Below, in pieces: positions 24,771 to 32,516 of a stretch of 38,208 nt of DNA. Position numbers and translations under genes: made by a program. The notes beneath the pieces are model-generated. The model searched no databases and was not told the DNA's origin. It was given only the letters and a program-made list of their open reading frames with translations. How positions within the stretch are numbered: position 1 is the first letter of the stretch; each line of letters begins with the position of its first letter. Source of the stretch: Chloroflexota bacterium (lineage in GTDB: Bacteria; Chloroflexota; Limnocylindria; Limnocylindrales; CSP1-4); NCBI GenBank assembly GCA_016191425.1, contig JACPOR010000005.1:32591-70798 (forward strand), written 5' to 3'.

Positions 24771-26180
24771 ATGGATGGTATCGAAGTCCTCGTCCGGATC
24801 GCCTGGCTCATCGGCGCTGCCTCCTTCGTCATCGGCCTGATGCGCATGAACTCACCCGCCACGGCCCGCAATGGCAACCTCCTCTCGGCCGGGGGCATGG
24901 CCATCGCGATCGGGGGCACGGCGCTCCTGCTCGCGGTCAACGGCAACGTTTCGGTCACCGGCTGGCTCATCATCGCCGTCGGGATCGCCGTGGGCGGTGG
25001 GCTGGGCCTGTACACGGCTCGCACCGTGAAGATGACCGCAATGCCCCAGCTGGTGTCGCTGTTCAATGCCGTCGGCGGTGGCGCGGCAGCCTTGATCGCG
25101 ATCGACGACTACCTCCGCCTGTCGGGAGAGGTTTCCTCGATCTCGCTCCAGATCAGCATCCCGACCGTGCTCGACATCGTCATCGGGTCGATCACCTTCA
25201 CCGGATCGCTCATCGCGTCCGGCAAGCTGATGGGCCTGATCAGCGGCAAGCCGATCATGCTCCCCGCGGGCCGCCTGATCTCCATCGGTATCGTCCTCGT
25301 GGCCGCGGCAGGCGCCGTGTACCTGTGGACCGGCGCGATCAGCGTCCCGGTGATGTTCCTCATCCTGGCTGCGGCTCTGGTCTTCGGCGTGACGATGGTC
25401 CTGCCCATCGGCGGGGCCGACATGCCGGTGGTCATCAGCCTCCTCAACTCGTTCACCGGCACCGCTGTGGCGATGGCCGGCTTCGTCATCGGCAATGACG
25501 TCCTGATCATCGCGGGGGCGCTCGTCGGAGCCTCCGGTGCCATCCTGACCAAGCTCATGGCCGATGCCATGAATCGGTCGGTCCTGAACATCATGCTCGG
25601 CGGCTTCGGCGGCGGCGAGGGCACGGTCGGCGCGACCACGGCCGGTGGCGGCTCGGTCCGGGAGCTCGGCATTGACGACGCCGCGATCCAGCTCGCCTAT
25701 GCCTCGTCCGTGATCATCGTCCCGGGCTACGGACTGGCCGTGGCCCAGGCGCAGCACGCCTGCCGTGAACTCGGCGAGCTCCTTGAAAGCCGCGGCGTGG
25801 ACGTGAAGTACGCGATCCATCCCGTCGCCGGCCGCATGCCCGGCCACATGAACGTCCTCCTCGCCGAGGCCAACGTGCCCTATCCCCAGCTCAAGGAGAT
25901 GGAGGAGATCAACCCGGAATTCGATCGCTGCGACGTTGCCCTGGTCGTCGGGGCCAACGACGTGACGAACCCAGCGGCGCGCAAACCGGGATCGCCGGTG
26001 TCCGGTATGCCGATCCTCGATGTCGACCACGCGAAGGCGATCATCGTGATCAAGCGATCGATGGGCCGCGGCTACGCGGGCATCGACAACGAGCTCTACG
26101 GCAACCCGAAGACGGGCATGCTCTTCGCCGACGCCAAGGCCGGCCTGGCCGAGCTCGTGACCGCGGTCAAGGGCCTCTAG
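24771..26180 (+). CDS. pntB: NAD(P) transhydrogenase beta subunit
   Basis: The 469-residue protein has about eight or nine membrane helices in residues 1-265 and a C-terminal NADP(H)-binding domain III. Family motifs include GGADMPVVISLLNSFTG, LNIMLGGFGGGEGTVG, IVPGYGLAVAQAQH, GVDVKYAIHPVAGRMPGHMN, LVVGANDVTNPAAR, GMPILDVDHAKAIIVIKRSM and GYAGIDNELYGNPKTGMLFADAK. With PntAA and PntAB it couples proton entry to NADPH formation from NADH. The gene is complete and follows pntAB by 3 bp in one operon. Confidence 0.96.
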   Translation: MDGIEVLVRIAWLIGAASFVIGLMRMNSPATARNGNLLSAGGMAIAIGGTALLLAVNGNVSVTGWLIIAVGIAVGGGLGLYTARTVKMTAMPQLVSLFNAVGGGAAALIAIDDYLRLSGEVSSISLQISIPTVLDIVIGSITFTGSLIASGKLMGLISGKPIMLPAGRLISIGIVLVAAAGAVYLWTGAISVPVMFLILAAALVFGVTMVLPIGGADMPVVISLLNSFTGTAVAMAGFVIGNDVLIIAGALVGASGAILTKLMADAMNRSVLNIMLGGFGGGEGTVGATTAGGGSVRELGIDDAAIQLAYASSVIIVPGYGLAVAQAQHACRELGELLESRGVDVKYAIHPVAGRMPGHMNVLLAEANVPYPQLKEMEEINPEFDRCDVALVVGANDVTNPAARKPGSPVSGMPILDVDHAKAIIVIKRSMGRGYAGIDNELYGNPKTGMLFADAKAGLAELVTAVKGL

Positions 26181-26181
26181 C

Positions 26182-27688
26182 GTGGGCGCCGAGACCAGGG
26201 GCGATGCGACGGCGAGCGCCGCAGCCAGGGCCGCCGCAGAACCGTCGGCAGCCGGGGCCGATCCAACGAAGACGCCCGATCCAACGAAGACGCCCGATCC
26301 AACGAAGGCGCCCGACCCTACGGACGACCTCGTCGAGCGCAAGCACACCCTGACCGTTGGCCGGAAGAAACTGGCCTACACGTCATGGACCGGACGCATC
26401 GTCCTGCGCGAGGAGGTCATCGAGGATGGCAAGGTCCGGGGCTTCAAGCCAAAGGCCACGGTCTTCGTGACTGCCTACACGCTCGATGGCGCCGACCCGA
26501 AGCAACGCCCTGTCACGTTCGCGTTCAACGGCGGGCCGGGCTCCTCGAGCGTCTGGCTCCATCTCGGGCTCCTCGGGCCGCGGCGCGTCCTGTCCGGCGA
26601 CGCCGGAGCTCCCGTCCCACCGCCGTACGACCTGGTCGACAACCCCGAATCGCTGCTCGTCCACTCCGATCTCGTCTTCATCGATCCGGTCGCGACCGGC
26701 TTCTCCCGACCGGTCGACGGCGAGAAGGCGCAGGAGTACAGCGGCTTCACCAGGGACATCGAGGCCGTCGCCGAGGTGATCCGGCTGTGGGCCTCGCGCA
26801 ACGGCCGCTGGATGTCGCCGAAGTTCCTCGCGGGTGAGTCCTTACCTCAACGGGATCATGCTGATCTCGTCGGTGCTCGATCTCCTGTCGGTCGACTTCA
26901 AGGAGGGCAACGACCAGCCCTACGTCCTGTATCTCCCGACGTACGCGGCCATCGCCCACTACCACGGCAAGCACCCCGGTCGAACGCTCGCGGAGGTCGT
27001 GGCCGAGGCGGAGGCCTACGCGGCAGCGGACTATCCCCGGCTCCTTGCGCGTGGAGCGCGGATGACCGATGCCGAGCGCCGAGCCGGTGTCGCCAAGGTC
27101 GCACGCCTGACCGGTCTCTCCCGGGCCTACGTGGCGCGGGTCGACCTGCGGATCGAGCACATGCGATTCTTCACGGAACTGCTGCGAGCCGAGGGCCGAT
27201 CCGTCGGAAGACTCGACGGCCGGTTCCTGGGCTGGGAGCCCGACGGTGGCCTCGAGCACATGTCCGCTGATCCCTCGTACTCGCACATCCTGGGTCCGTA
27301 CACCGCGGCGCTGAACCAGTACGTGCGGGCTGAGCTCGGCTACGAGAACGACCTGCCCTACGAGATCCTGTCCGGCGCGACCCACCAGGCGTGGTCCTAC
27401 AAGGAGTTCGAGGGCAGGGCCGTTTCCGTCGTCAACGACCTCGGGGCGGCCATGCGGGCGAACCCGCACCTCCGCGTCCACATCGCCTGCGGGTACTACG
27501 ACGGCGCGACGCCGCACTTCGCCGCCGAGCACGTCGTCGCGCATCTGCCCATTCCGGCCGAGCTCCGAGCGAACATCGAGTTCGCCCACTACGAGGCCGG
27601 TCACATGATGTACGTCCACGAACCGTCCCGAATTCGACAGTCGGCCGATCTGGCGGCCTTTGTCGCGGGTGGATCAGGCAGCGGCTGA
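26182..27688 (+). pseudogene. S10 serine carboxypeptidase, broken by a ~56-nt deletion
   Basis: Frame one (from GTG 26182) gives an N-terminal repeat tail, KRKPVTFAFNGGPGSSSVWLH-like oxyanion motifs (FAFNGGPGSSS), DLVFIDPVATGFSRP and KFLAGES with the nucleophile Ser. Frame two then takes over at YLNGIMLISSVLD and runs to 27688 with the Asp (GYYDGATP) and His (YEAGHMMY). Family members have ~19 residues between GES and YLNG; here one T separates them, so about 56 nt are gone and the frame shifts. The peptidase would not be made intact. No signal peptide is seen in the visible N-terminus. Confidence 0.85.
26260..26313. repeat. 18-bp tandem repeat, 3 units, in the S10 N-terminus
   Basis: Units 26260-26277, 26278-26295 and 26296-26313 (last with one a-to-g change) encode DPTKTP in frame three times, forming a disordered N-terminal linker. 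Confidence 0.93.
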
Positions 27689-27715
27689 CGAGGTCCTGGG
27701 TCCGTCGGACGCTTA

Positions 27716-28219
27716 TCACGTCCTCGGGGCCGGAACCTCCGACTCTGGCTGCGTGACGTCAACGACCTCCGCCTCCAGCGCGGACACGAGGTCCGAGGCG
27801 GAGAGGTGGAGGTTCACCCCGAACGCACCGCCCCCGATCGCGACCACCGGCTCATTGAGGATCGCCGCATCGGCGATGACAGGCCAGGGTCGCGAGGACC
27901 CAAACGGCGTGATGGTGTAGCGAACGTACCCGGTGACGGCGTGCGCCTCGTCCGCGTCGGGAAGGGACATTCGGGTCACGCCGAGGTGAGCTCGCAGCTT
28001 TGGCCAGTCGAATCGGCGCCCGGCCGGAACGAGCACGAACAGGTAGTCGTCGTCGCCGCGACGGACGACGATCGTACGAAGCAGCGCACGGAGCGGAATG
28101 CCCTGGCGTTCGGCGGCTTCCTCCGCCGACCGGGCCGGCTCGATCCTGACCACAAAATGCGGGACCCCGGTGGCGGTAATCGCTTCGAGGGCCGGTGTGG
28201 TCTCAGGCGCGTCAGCCAT
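27716..28219 (-). CDS. YbaK/ProX-type aminoacyl-tRNA deacylase
   Basis: The 167-residue protein has the YbaK/aminoacyl-tRNA editing fold: GVPHFVVRIEPARSAEEAAE, ALLRTIVVRRGDDDYLFVLVPAGRRFDWPKLRAHLG, and the substrate-site motif TGYVRYTITPFGS followed by NEPVVAIGGGAFGVNLHL. Such proteins hydrolyse mischarged tRNAs in trans (for example Cys- or Ala-tRNAPro). The ATG at 28219 overlaps the end of the upstream GNAT gene by 8 nt, so it is translated after it. Which mischarged tRNA it edits cannot be told. It is convergent with the broken S10 gene. Confidence 0.9.
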   Translation of the reverse strand: MADAPETTPALEAITATGVPHFVVRIEPARSAEEAAERQGIPLRALLRTIVVRRGDDDYLFVLVPAGRRFDWPKLRAHLGVTRMSLPDADEAHAVTGYVRYTITPFGSSRPWPVIADAAILNEPVVAIGGGAFGVNLHLSASDLVSALEAEVVDVTQPESEVPAPRT

Positions 28220-29000
28220 GGGCGCCCTTTCCAAGCTGTGCTGGATCGACGTAGCCGACGTAGGACACCACGGTCCTGAAGCCGATCGCCTCGTAGACGG
28301 GTCGGCCCATGTCACTCGACTGGAGCGTCCCGACGGTGCACCCGAGGAGCGCGCCATCGGTCAGGATGCGCCGGGTGATGGCCGCTCCGTAGCCGCGTCG
28401 GCGTGCCTCCTCGAGCGTGGCGATGTTGAAGACGCCCATGGTTTCGCCAGTCTTGACGCCAAGGCCCGAGACCACCGCCACCCCATCGACGTAGCCGACG
28501 TAGTACGCAAACCGGGGATCCGCGGCGATCGCTTCGGAGACGACTGCGTCGATGATCGCCCGATCGATCCCGAAACCTCTCTCAACGACGCTCGCATGGT
28601 CGGCCAGCGTGGTGCTGTCCACGGGCCGGATGTCCAGTCCGGCCGGATCGGGGACGGGCAGCGGCAGCGGTGTGACGGCCATGCCCGGGAAGCCCGCGTG
28701 GGGATCGAGGACCAGGCCGAGACCGGCGGCAACGGCCAGGAATCGATCATCCAGGCCCTGGCCAAGGGTCAGCGCGAACGGGGCGCCACGCTCGCGCATC
28801 AGGGCGACCGCGTCTCCCACAGCCGTCGGTGAAGCCGTTTCGGACTCGATGAGGATCTGATTGAACAGGCTCATCGGCAGTCGGCTTGCGATGGTCACGA
28901 CGCCGTCATCGTGACGAAGGACGCCGTCCGGCTGGACCGCGGCGATGACCCCGAACGTCTCGATGAGATTGTCGTGCTCGGCTCGCTGCAGATGGTTCAC
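28212..29000 (-). CDS. GNAT-family N-acetyltransferase (262 aa)
   Basis: A long-form GNAT. The N-terminal half (NVNHLQRAEHDNLIETF-like start, then GVVTIASRLPMSLFNQILIE) is a diverged GNAT fold. The C-terminal half carries the acetyl-CoA motif FNIATLEEARRRGYGAAITRRI and the closing PVYEAIGFRTVVSYVGY. The substrate is unknown. The GTG at 29000 starts the family-like region; the frame is open far upstream, but that is the antisense of the methyltransferase. It overlaps yba-like gene 27716-28219 by 8 nt, suggesting a two-gene operon. It is divergent from the methyltransferase at 29034. Confidence 0.85.
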   Translation of the reverse strand: MNHLQRAEHDNLIETFGVIAAVQPDGVLRHDDGVVTIASRLPMSLFNQILIESETASPTAVGDAVALMRERGAPFALTLGQGLDDRFLAVAAGLGLVLDPHAGFPGMAVTPLPLPVPDPAGLDIRPVDSTTLADHASVVERGFGIDRAIIDAVVSEAIAADPRFAYYVGYVDGVAVVSGLGVKTGETMGVFNIATLEEARRRGYGAAITRRILTDGALLGCTVGTLQSSDMGRPVYEAIGFRTVVSYVGYVDPAQLGKGAHG

Positions 29001-29033
29001 GTCGCCATCGTAGCCGCCGCTAGACTCCGGTCG

Positions 29034-29891
29034 ATGACGGATCCGCCCGCGACGCCCAACGTCCGCCCCGCAACCGCCGCGGAAGCCGCCGACGTCCGTG
29101 CCATGCATGCCGCCAATCGTGCTGCCTGGAACGAGGCCGCCGAGCGCTACGAGAGCTGGTACGACGAGGCAGTGGCACTCATCCGCGCCGGCGGGTCCAA
29201 CCTGTTCCCGGTGGAGCACGATCTGATCGGCGAACTGCGCGGCCGATGCCGCCGCGCGATCCACCTGCAGTGCGCCGGTGGCCGGGACACGCTGTCGCTC
29301 TGGAACCTTGGCGCGGCCGAGGTGATCGGGGTCGATATCAGCCCGCGGATGCTGGAGCTGGCCGCGCGGCTGACCACGGCCACCGGCGCGCCTGCGCGCT
29401 GGATCGAGTCCGACGTCCTGGACACGCCACGTGACCTCGACGGCACGGCCGATCTCGTCTACACCGGCCGCGGCGCCATCATCTGGCTCCAGGATCTTGA
29501 TTCCTGGGCCGCCGTGCTTCGCCGACTCCTCTCCCCCGTCGGCCGCCTCGTGATCTTCGACGGGCATCCGGCCGAATGGCTGTTCGACGCTGACGACGAG
29601 GGTCGCTGGATGGCCACCGACTACGACTACTTCGGCGGCCCGGAAGCCTCGAAGGGCTGGGCGCCCGCGTACATCGACCATCTGGCGATCGCCGAGGACG
29701 ATCAGAGCTGGAAGTTCGCCCGCGCCTGGACGCTGGGCGAGATCGTGACCGCCCTGCTCGGCGCGGGGCTCAAACTCGAGCGCGTCACGGAGCATCCCGT
29801 CGACTGGTGGGCCGGCCACCTCGATGTGCGGCCCGAGGAACGCGGCCGGGTTCCCCTGTCGTTCTCGGTGGTTGCGACGCGCGGCGACTGA
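29034..29891 (+). CDS. class I SAM-dependent methyltransferase
   Basis: The 285-residue protein has an N-terminal helix (MHAANRAAWNEAAERYESWYDEA) and a Rossmann SAM site: motif I HLQCAGGRDTLSLWNLGA (about 78-94) and acidic Asp101 in VIGVDISPRMLELA, then DLVYTGRGAIIWLQD and GRLVIFDGHPAEWLFD. The substrate, small molecule or other, is unknown. The pattern resembles UbiE/Methyltransf_11 members common in high-GC bacteria. ATG at 29034 leaves a 33-bp divergent gap to the GNAT gene; a later ATG at 29103 is possible. Confidence 0.88.
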   Translation: MTDPPATPNVRPATAAEAADVRAMHAANRAAWNEAAERYESWYDEAVALIRAGGSNLFPVEHDLIGELRGRCRRAIHLQCAGGRDTLSLWNLGAAEVIGVDISPRMLELAARLTTATGAPARWIESDVLDTPRDLDGTADLVYTGRGAIIWLQDLDSWAAVLRRLLSPVGRLVIFDGHPAEWLFDADDEGRWMATDYDYFGGPEASKGWAPAYIDHLAIAEDDQSWKFARAWTLGEIVTALLGAGLKLERVTEHPVDWWAGHLDVRPEERGRVPLSFSVVATRGD

Positions 29892-29904
29892 GCTCCTGCT
29901 CCGA

Positions 29905-30051
29905 ATCAGGCGCCCAGCTCGATTCGGATGCGCTTGTTGATCCGGCCCTTGGATTCGTAACCCGTGACCCGGATCCCGCCGACCTCGCGGGTGTTCGCGA
30001 CGTGCGTGCCGCCGTCCGCCTGGAGGTCGACCCGACGATCTCGATGGTCCG
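29905..30051 (-). pseudogene. displaced 3' end of an alaX gene
   Basis: On the minus strand this encodes the last ~48 codons of AlaX: RTIEIVG, DLQADGGTHVANTREVGG, then INKRIRIELGA and TGA at 29905-29907. It matches the end of the complete alaX gene at 32517-33251 but has a different final tail (ELGA instead of VLVDE). One base is missing after IVG, breaking the frame. There is no 5' part: beyond 30051 the sequence is unrelated. It reads as the original gene end pushed aside by an insertion. Confidence 0.85.
29931..30051. repeat. left direct repeat (att-like), alaX 3' sequence
   Basis: 121 bp nearly identical to 32545-32666, in the same orientation. Differences are two substitutions, both silent in the alaX reading frame, and one missing base. 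It marks the left boundary of the restriction-modification island. Confidence 0.9.
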
Positions 30052-30155
30052 TCGGCTACATCCTCCAGCGGGTACAATCAGCACATGCGTTCTATTCCTC
30101 AGCGGGCCCCGATGACCTCCCGCCAGCAGGCACTTCCGCCAGTATCCTTCCCTGT

Positions 30156-30731
30156 ATGGCAGAGGACAGGCCGCAGGTTGATCCGGGACCCGGAAGGCGC
30201 ACGAACACGATCGGCCATCCGGTCGAACGGATGCTCAACGCCAGCGCGCGCGACATCCTCGATGCGCTGGAGAACGGGTTTCGGGCTCGCGCCGACCTCA
30301 AGGGCAAGCTCGCGGAGCTGTTCATGAGCCGCCACCTCGACGGGCTCCAGCGGGACGACGTGATCGACCACTACCACTGGTTCGACCAGGACGGCGTGCC
30401 CGACTTCACCATCTGGTTCACGGACGGCACGATGATCCAACTCGAAATGAAGAACGTCCGCTCGGGCACGGGTCCGCTCCGCGCCGAGACCCAGAAGACC
30501 CGCGCGAGCCGGGGCGACCCGATGAGCAGGTACTACCGGGTGGATCACTTCGAGATCATCGGCGCGTGCCTGTTCAACGCGACCGGGCGCTGGGACTACG
30601 TGTTCGCGCGGAGCACGGACCTGCTGCGGCTGGCGACCGACCCCGACTACCTCGCGACGATGCAGCCCATTGACCCGGCGATCAAGCACCCGTGGTACCG
30701 AACGCTGGCGGAAGTCCGTGGCATCGCCTGA
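30156..30731 (+). CDS. PD-(D/E)XK restriction endonuclease-like protein
   Basis: The 191-residue protein has a nuclease core: helix Glu (KLAELFMSRHL, E54), then VPDFTIWFTDG with Asp83, and the beta strand IQLEMKNV with Glu97-x-Lys99. This is the PD-(D/E)XK arrangement of type II restriction enzymes. Its gene precedes and overlaps a DNA methyltransferase by 14 nt, which strongly supports a restriction role. The recognition site is unknown. ATG 30156 is the first plausible start; ATG at 30231 (MLNASARD) is an alternative. A TACAAT at 30073-30078 could be a -10 box, without a clear -35 box. Confidence 0.8.
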   Translation: MAEDRPQVDPGPGRRTNTIGHPVERMLNASARDILDALENGFRARADLKGKLAELFMSRHLDGLQRDDVIDHYHWFDQDGVPDFTIWFTDGTMIQLEMKNVRSGTGPLRAETQKTRASRGDPMSRYYRVDHFEIIGACLFNATGRWDYVFARSTDLLRLATDPDYLATMQPIDPAIKHPWYRTLAEVRGIA

Positions 30732-31731
30732 CGACCGCCTTACCGATCCTTGCCAGCTCTCGGCGCTGGCAACGTCGCTGCTGCCCAGCGTCGCGCCCGC
30801 GTACACGACACGTCGCGGCGCAGCCTATCTCGGCGACGCCATCGAGCTGCTGCGCGCGATGCCCGACGGGTCGGTCAACCTCGTCGTCACCTCGCCCCCG
30901 TACGCCTTGGAGTTCAAGAAGGAGTACGGCAACGAGCCGCAGGCCAAATACGTCGAGTGGTTCCTGCCGTTCTCGCGCGAGGTCCAGCGCGTCCTTCGAC
31001 CAGATGGCTCGTTCGTCGTCAACGTCGGCGGCGCGTGGCAGAAGGGGCACCCGACCCGCTCGCTGTACCACTTCCGCTTGCTGCTCGAACTGGTCGAGTC
31101 GGTAGGGTTCTTCCTCGCGCAGGAGATCTACTGGCACAACCCGGCGAAGATGCCGACGCCCGCGGAGTGGGTGAACGTCCAGCGCATCCGGGTCAAGGAC
31201 TCGGTGGAGCCCTGCTGGTGGCTCTCGAAGACGGAGCGCCCGAAGGCGTCCAACCTCAACGTCCTGGTCCCGTACTCGGACGACATGGTGCGCCTGATCG
31301 ATCGCGGGTTCCGCGCGAAGAAGCGCCCCAGCGGCCACCTCGCGAAGGCGACATGGCAGAAGGACCTCGGCGGCGCGATCCCCGGCAACGTCCTGACGAT
31401 GGGGAACAACGACTCGAACGGGCGCTACATCGCCATGCTCACCGAGCGCGGGTTGAAGGTACACCCGGCGAGGTTCCCGGTGCAGCTCCCCGAGTGGTTC
31501 ATCCGGTTCCTGACGGAGCCCGGCGATGTGGTGCTGGACATCTTCGGCGGATCGATGACGACGGGTTGGGCCGCTGAGCGCCTCGATCGCGCGTGGCTCG
31601 GGTTCGAGCTGTCAGACGAGTACGTCGAGGCCTCGCGCCTAAGGTTCTACGACGACGAGGACCGGCTGCTCGCCGATGGCGACCTCGGGACAGCACAGAA
31701 GGTCGTCGGGAACGGCAACGGCAGGCACTGA
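30718..31731 (+). CDS. type II DNA methyltransferase, beta class (TSPPY, probable N4-cytosine)
   Basis: The 337-residue protein has the catalytic motif TSPPY (S59-Y62) near the N-terminus and the SAM motif VVLDIFGGSMTTGWAAERL (from about 271) near the C-terminus, the beta-class order. SPPY rather than DPPY favours N4-methylcytosine, though N6-adenine enzymes with SPPY exist. It would protect host DNA from the neighbouring endonuclease. The GTG at 30718 has GGCGGAAG upstream and lies inside the endonuclease gene's end, so the pair is coupled. The frame from 30670 is less likely. Sequence specificity is unknown. Confidence 0.9.
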   Translation: MASPDDRLTDPCQLSALATSLLPSVAPAYTTRRGAAYLGDAIELLRAMPDGSVNLVVTSPPYALEFKKEYGNEPQAKYVEWFLPFSREVQRVLRPDGSFVVNVGGAWQKGHPTRSLYHFRLLLELVESVGFFLAQEIYWHNPAKMPTPAEWVNVQRIRVKDSVEPCWWLSKTERPKASNLNVLVPYSDDMVRLIDRGFRAKKRPSGHLAKATWQKDLGGAIPGNVLTMGNNDSNGRYIAMLTERGLKVHPARFPVQLPEWFIRFLTEPGDVVLDIFGGSMTTGWAAERLDRAWLGFELSDEYVEASRLRFYDDEDRLLADGDLGTAQKVVGNGNGRH

Positions 31732-31735
31732 CACG

Positions 31736-31772
31736 GAACAGGCGCCACCCGGTGAGCGAGCAGCGCCTGTTC
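31736..31772. terminator. 10-bp inverted repeat after the methyltransferase
   Basis: GAACAGGCGC (31736-31745) and GCGCCTGTTC (31763-31772) are perfect inverted repeats with a 17-nt loop that can pair further (CACC/GGTG). It begins 5 bp after the methyltransferase stop. There is no T-run, so it may be a bidirectional stop with the convergent integrase remnant, or a protein-binding site. Confidence 0.5.
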
Positions 31773-32391
31773 AAGGAGTACGGGGACCTCCCACCCTCCA
31801 GGTGGTCGCGTGCTGGCGGGGCACTCCCACACCGCGGTTCCGCTCGCCGGAGGGGCAAGGTCCACGTCGTCCACGCAGGCCCATCAGCTCGGCCCTCCGC
31901 CTCCCGGTGTCGATCAGGAGCCGGATGATGGCGGTGTCGCGCCGGTCAGCGAAGGACTTGTCGGAGCACGAGTCGAGCAGGCGGCGCATCGTGTCGAGCG
32001 TGAGGATCGGCGTGGGGTCGATGGGCATGGACGGCGCCTCCATCCCGCGCACCGGCGTCTTCTCGATGATTTCCTCGGCGACCGAGAACAAGAAGAAAGC
32101 CCCCAGGTGCGCGTACCGGGTGTTGGCGGTGCCAGCCGAGTGCTTGCCGAGCTGGTCCATGATGAAGGCCTGCACCATCTGGCGCGTGATCTGCGCCGTG
32201 GCGCGTGGGTAGCCGTGCGCTGACAGGAACCGGTCGAACGTCGCGAGCGTGAGCCTGTAGGACTCGATCGTCGCGCCGGATCGGTTCTTCGCCCGGAGCG
32301 TATCCGACCACCAGGACAGGTCCGCCATGAGCTGCAACTGCACGGCATTCGGGAGGGGCATGAGGTTCGTTGCGACAGCAGATCGAGGCAT
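31771..32391 (-). pseudogene. tyrosine recombinase/integrase, truncated and frameshifted
   Basis: The ATG at 32391 has GAGGAG about 9 nt upstream. The SAM-like core-binding domain is intact (LSWWSDTLRAKNRSGATIES, YRLTLATFDRFLSAHG, then TANTRYAHLGAFFLFSVAEE). The catalytic domain begins (TLDTMRRLLDSC, RRDTAIIRLLIDTGRRRAEL with the first Arg box), then breaks after MGLR. Two bases are missing at about 31872-31876, since the next frame reads VDDVDL as in intact relatives. Nothing after that resembles the remaining catalytic His-Arg-His-Tyr region. It is inactive as it stands and is probably the former integrase of this island. Confidence 0.75.
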
Positions 32392-32516
32392 TGGGAGTGC
32401 TCCTCGTGACCCGCCCGACGTGGGCGACACCACGAGCCTCGGCGCCGCTTCCGGATTACGTCAACCGTATGCGTCGAAGCAACCCATTACATTAGGTGAA
32501 TCTTCGGGGTTGACGA

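Noticed and set aside
24852-26348. 498-aa minus-strand frame rich in His, Asp and Arg
   Set aside because: Antisense of pntB; the composition is typical of a shadow frame.
26182-27270. single 362-aa S10 peptidase in one frame
   Set aside because: After GES the frame reads nonsense, while the other frame continues the family sequence to 27688.
29001-30077. N-terminal extension of the GNAT gene (frame open to 30077)
   Set aside because: This stretch is antisense to the methyltransferase and the alaX tail and has no domain character.
31753-31880. plus-strand frame starting SEQRLFKEYGDLPPSRW
   Set aside because: Looks faintly protein-like but overlaps the integrase remnant and has no conserved ending.
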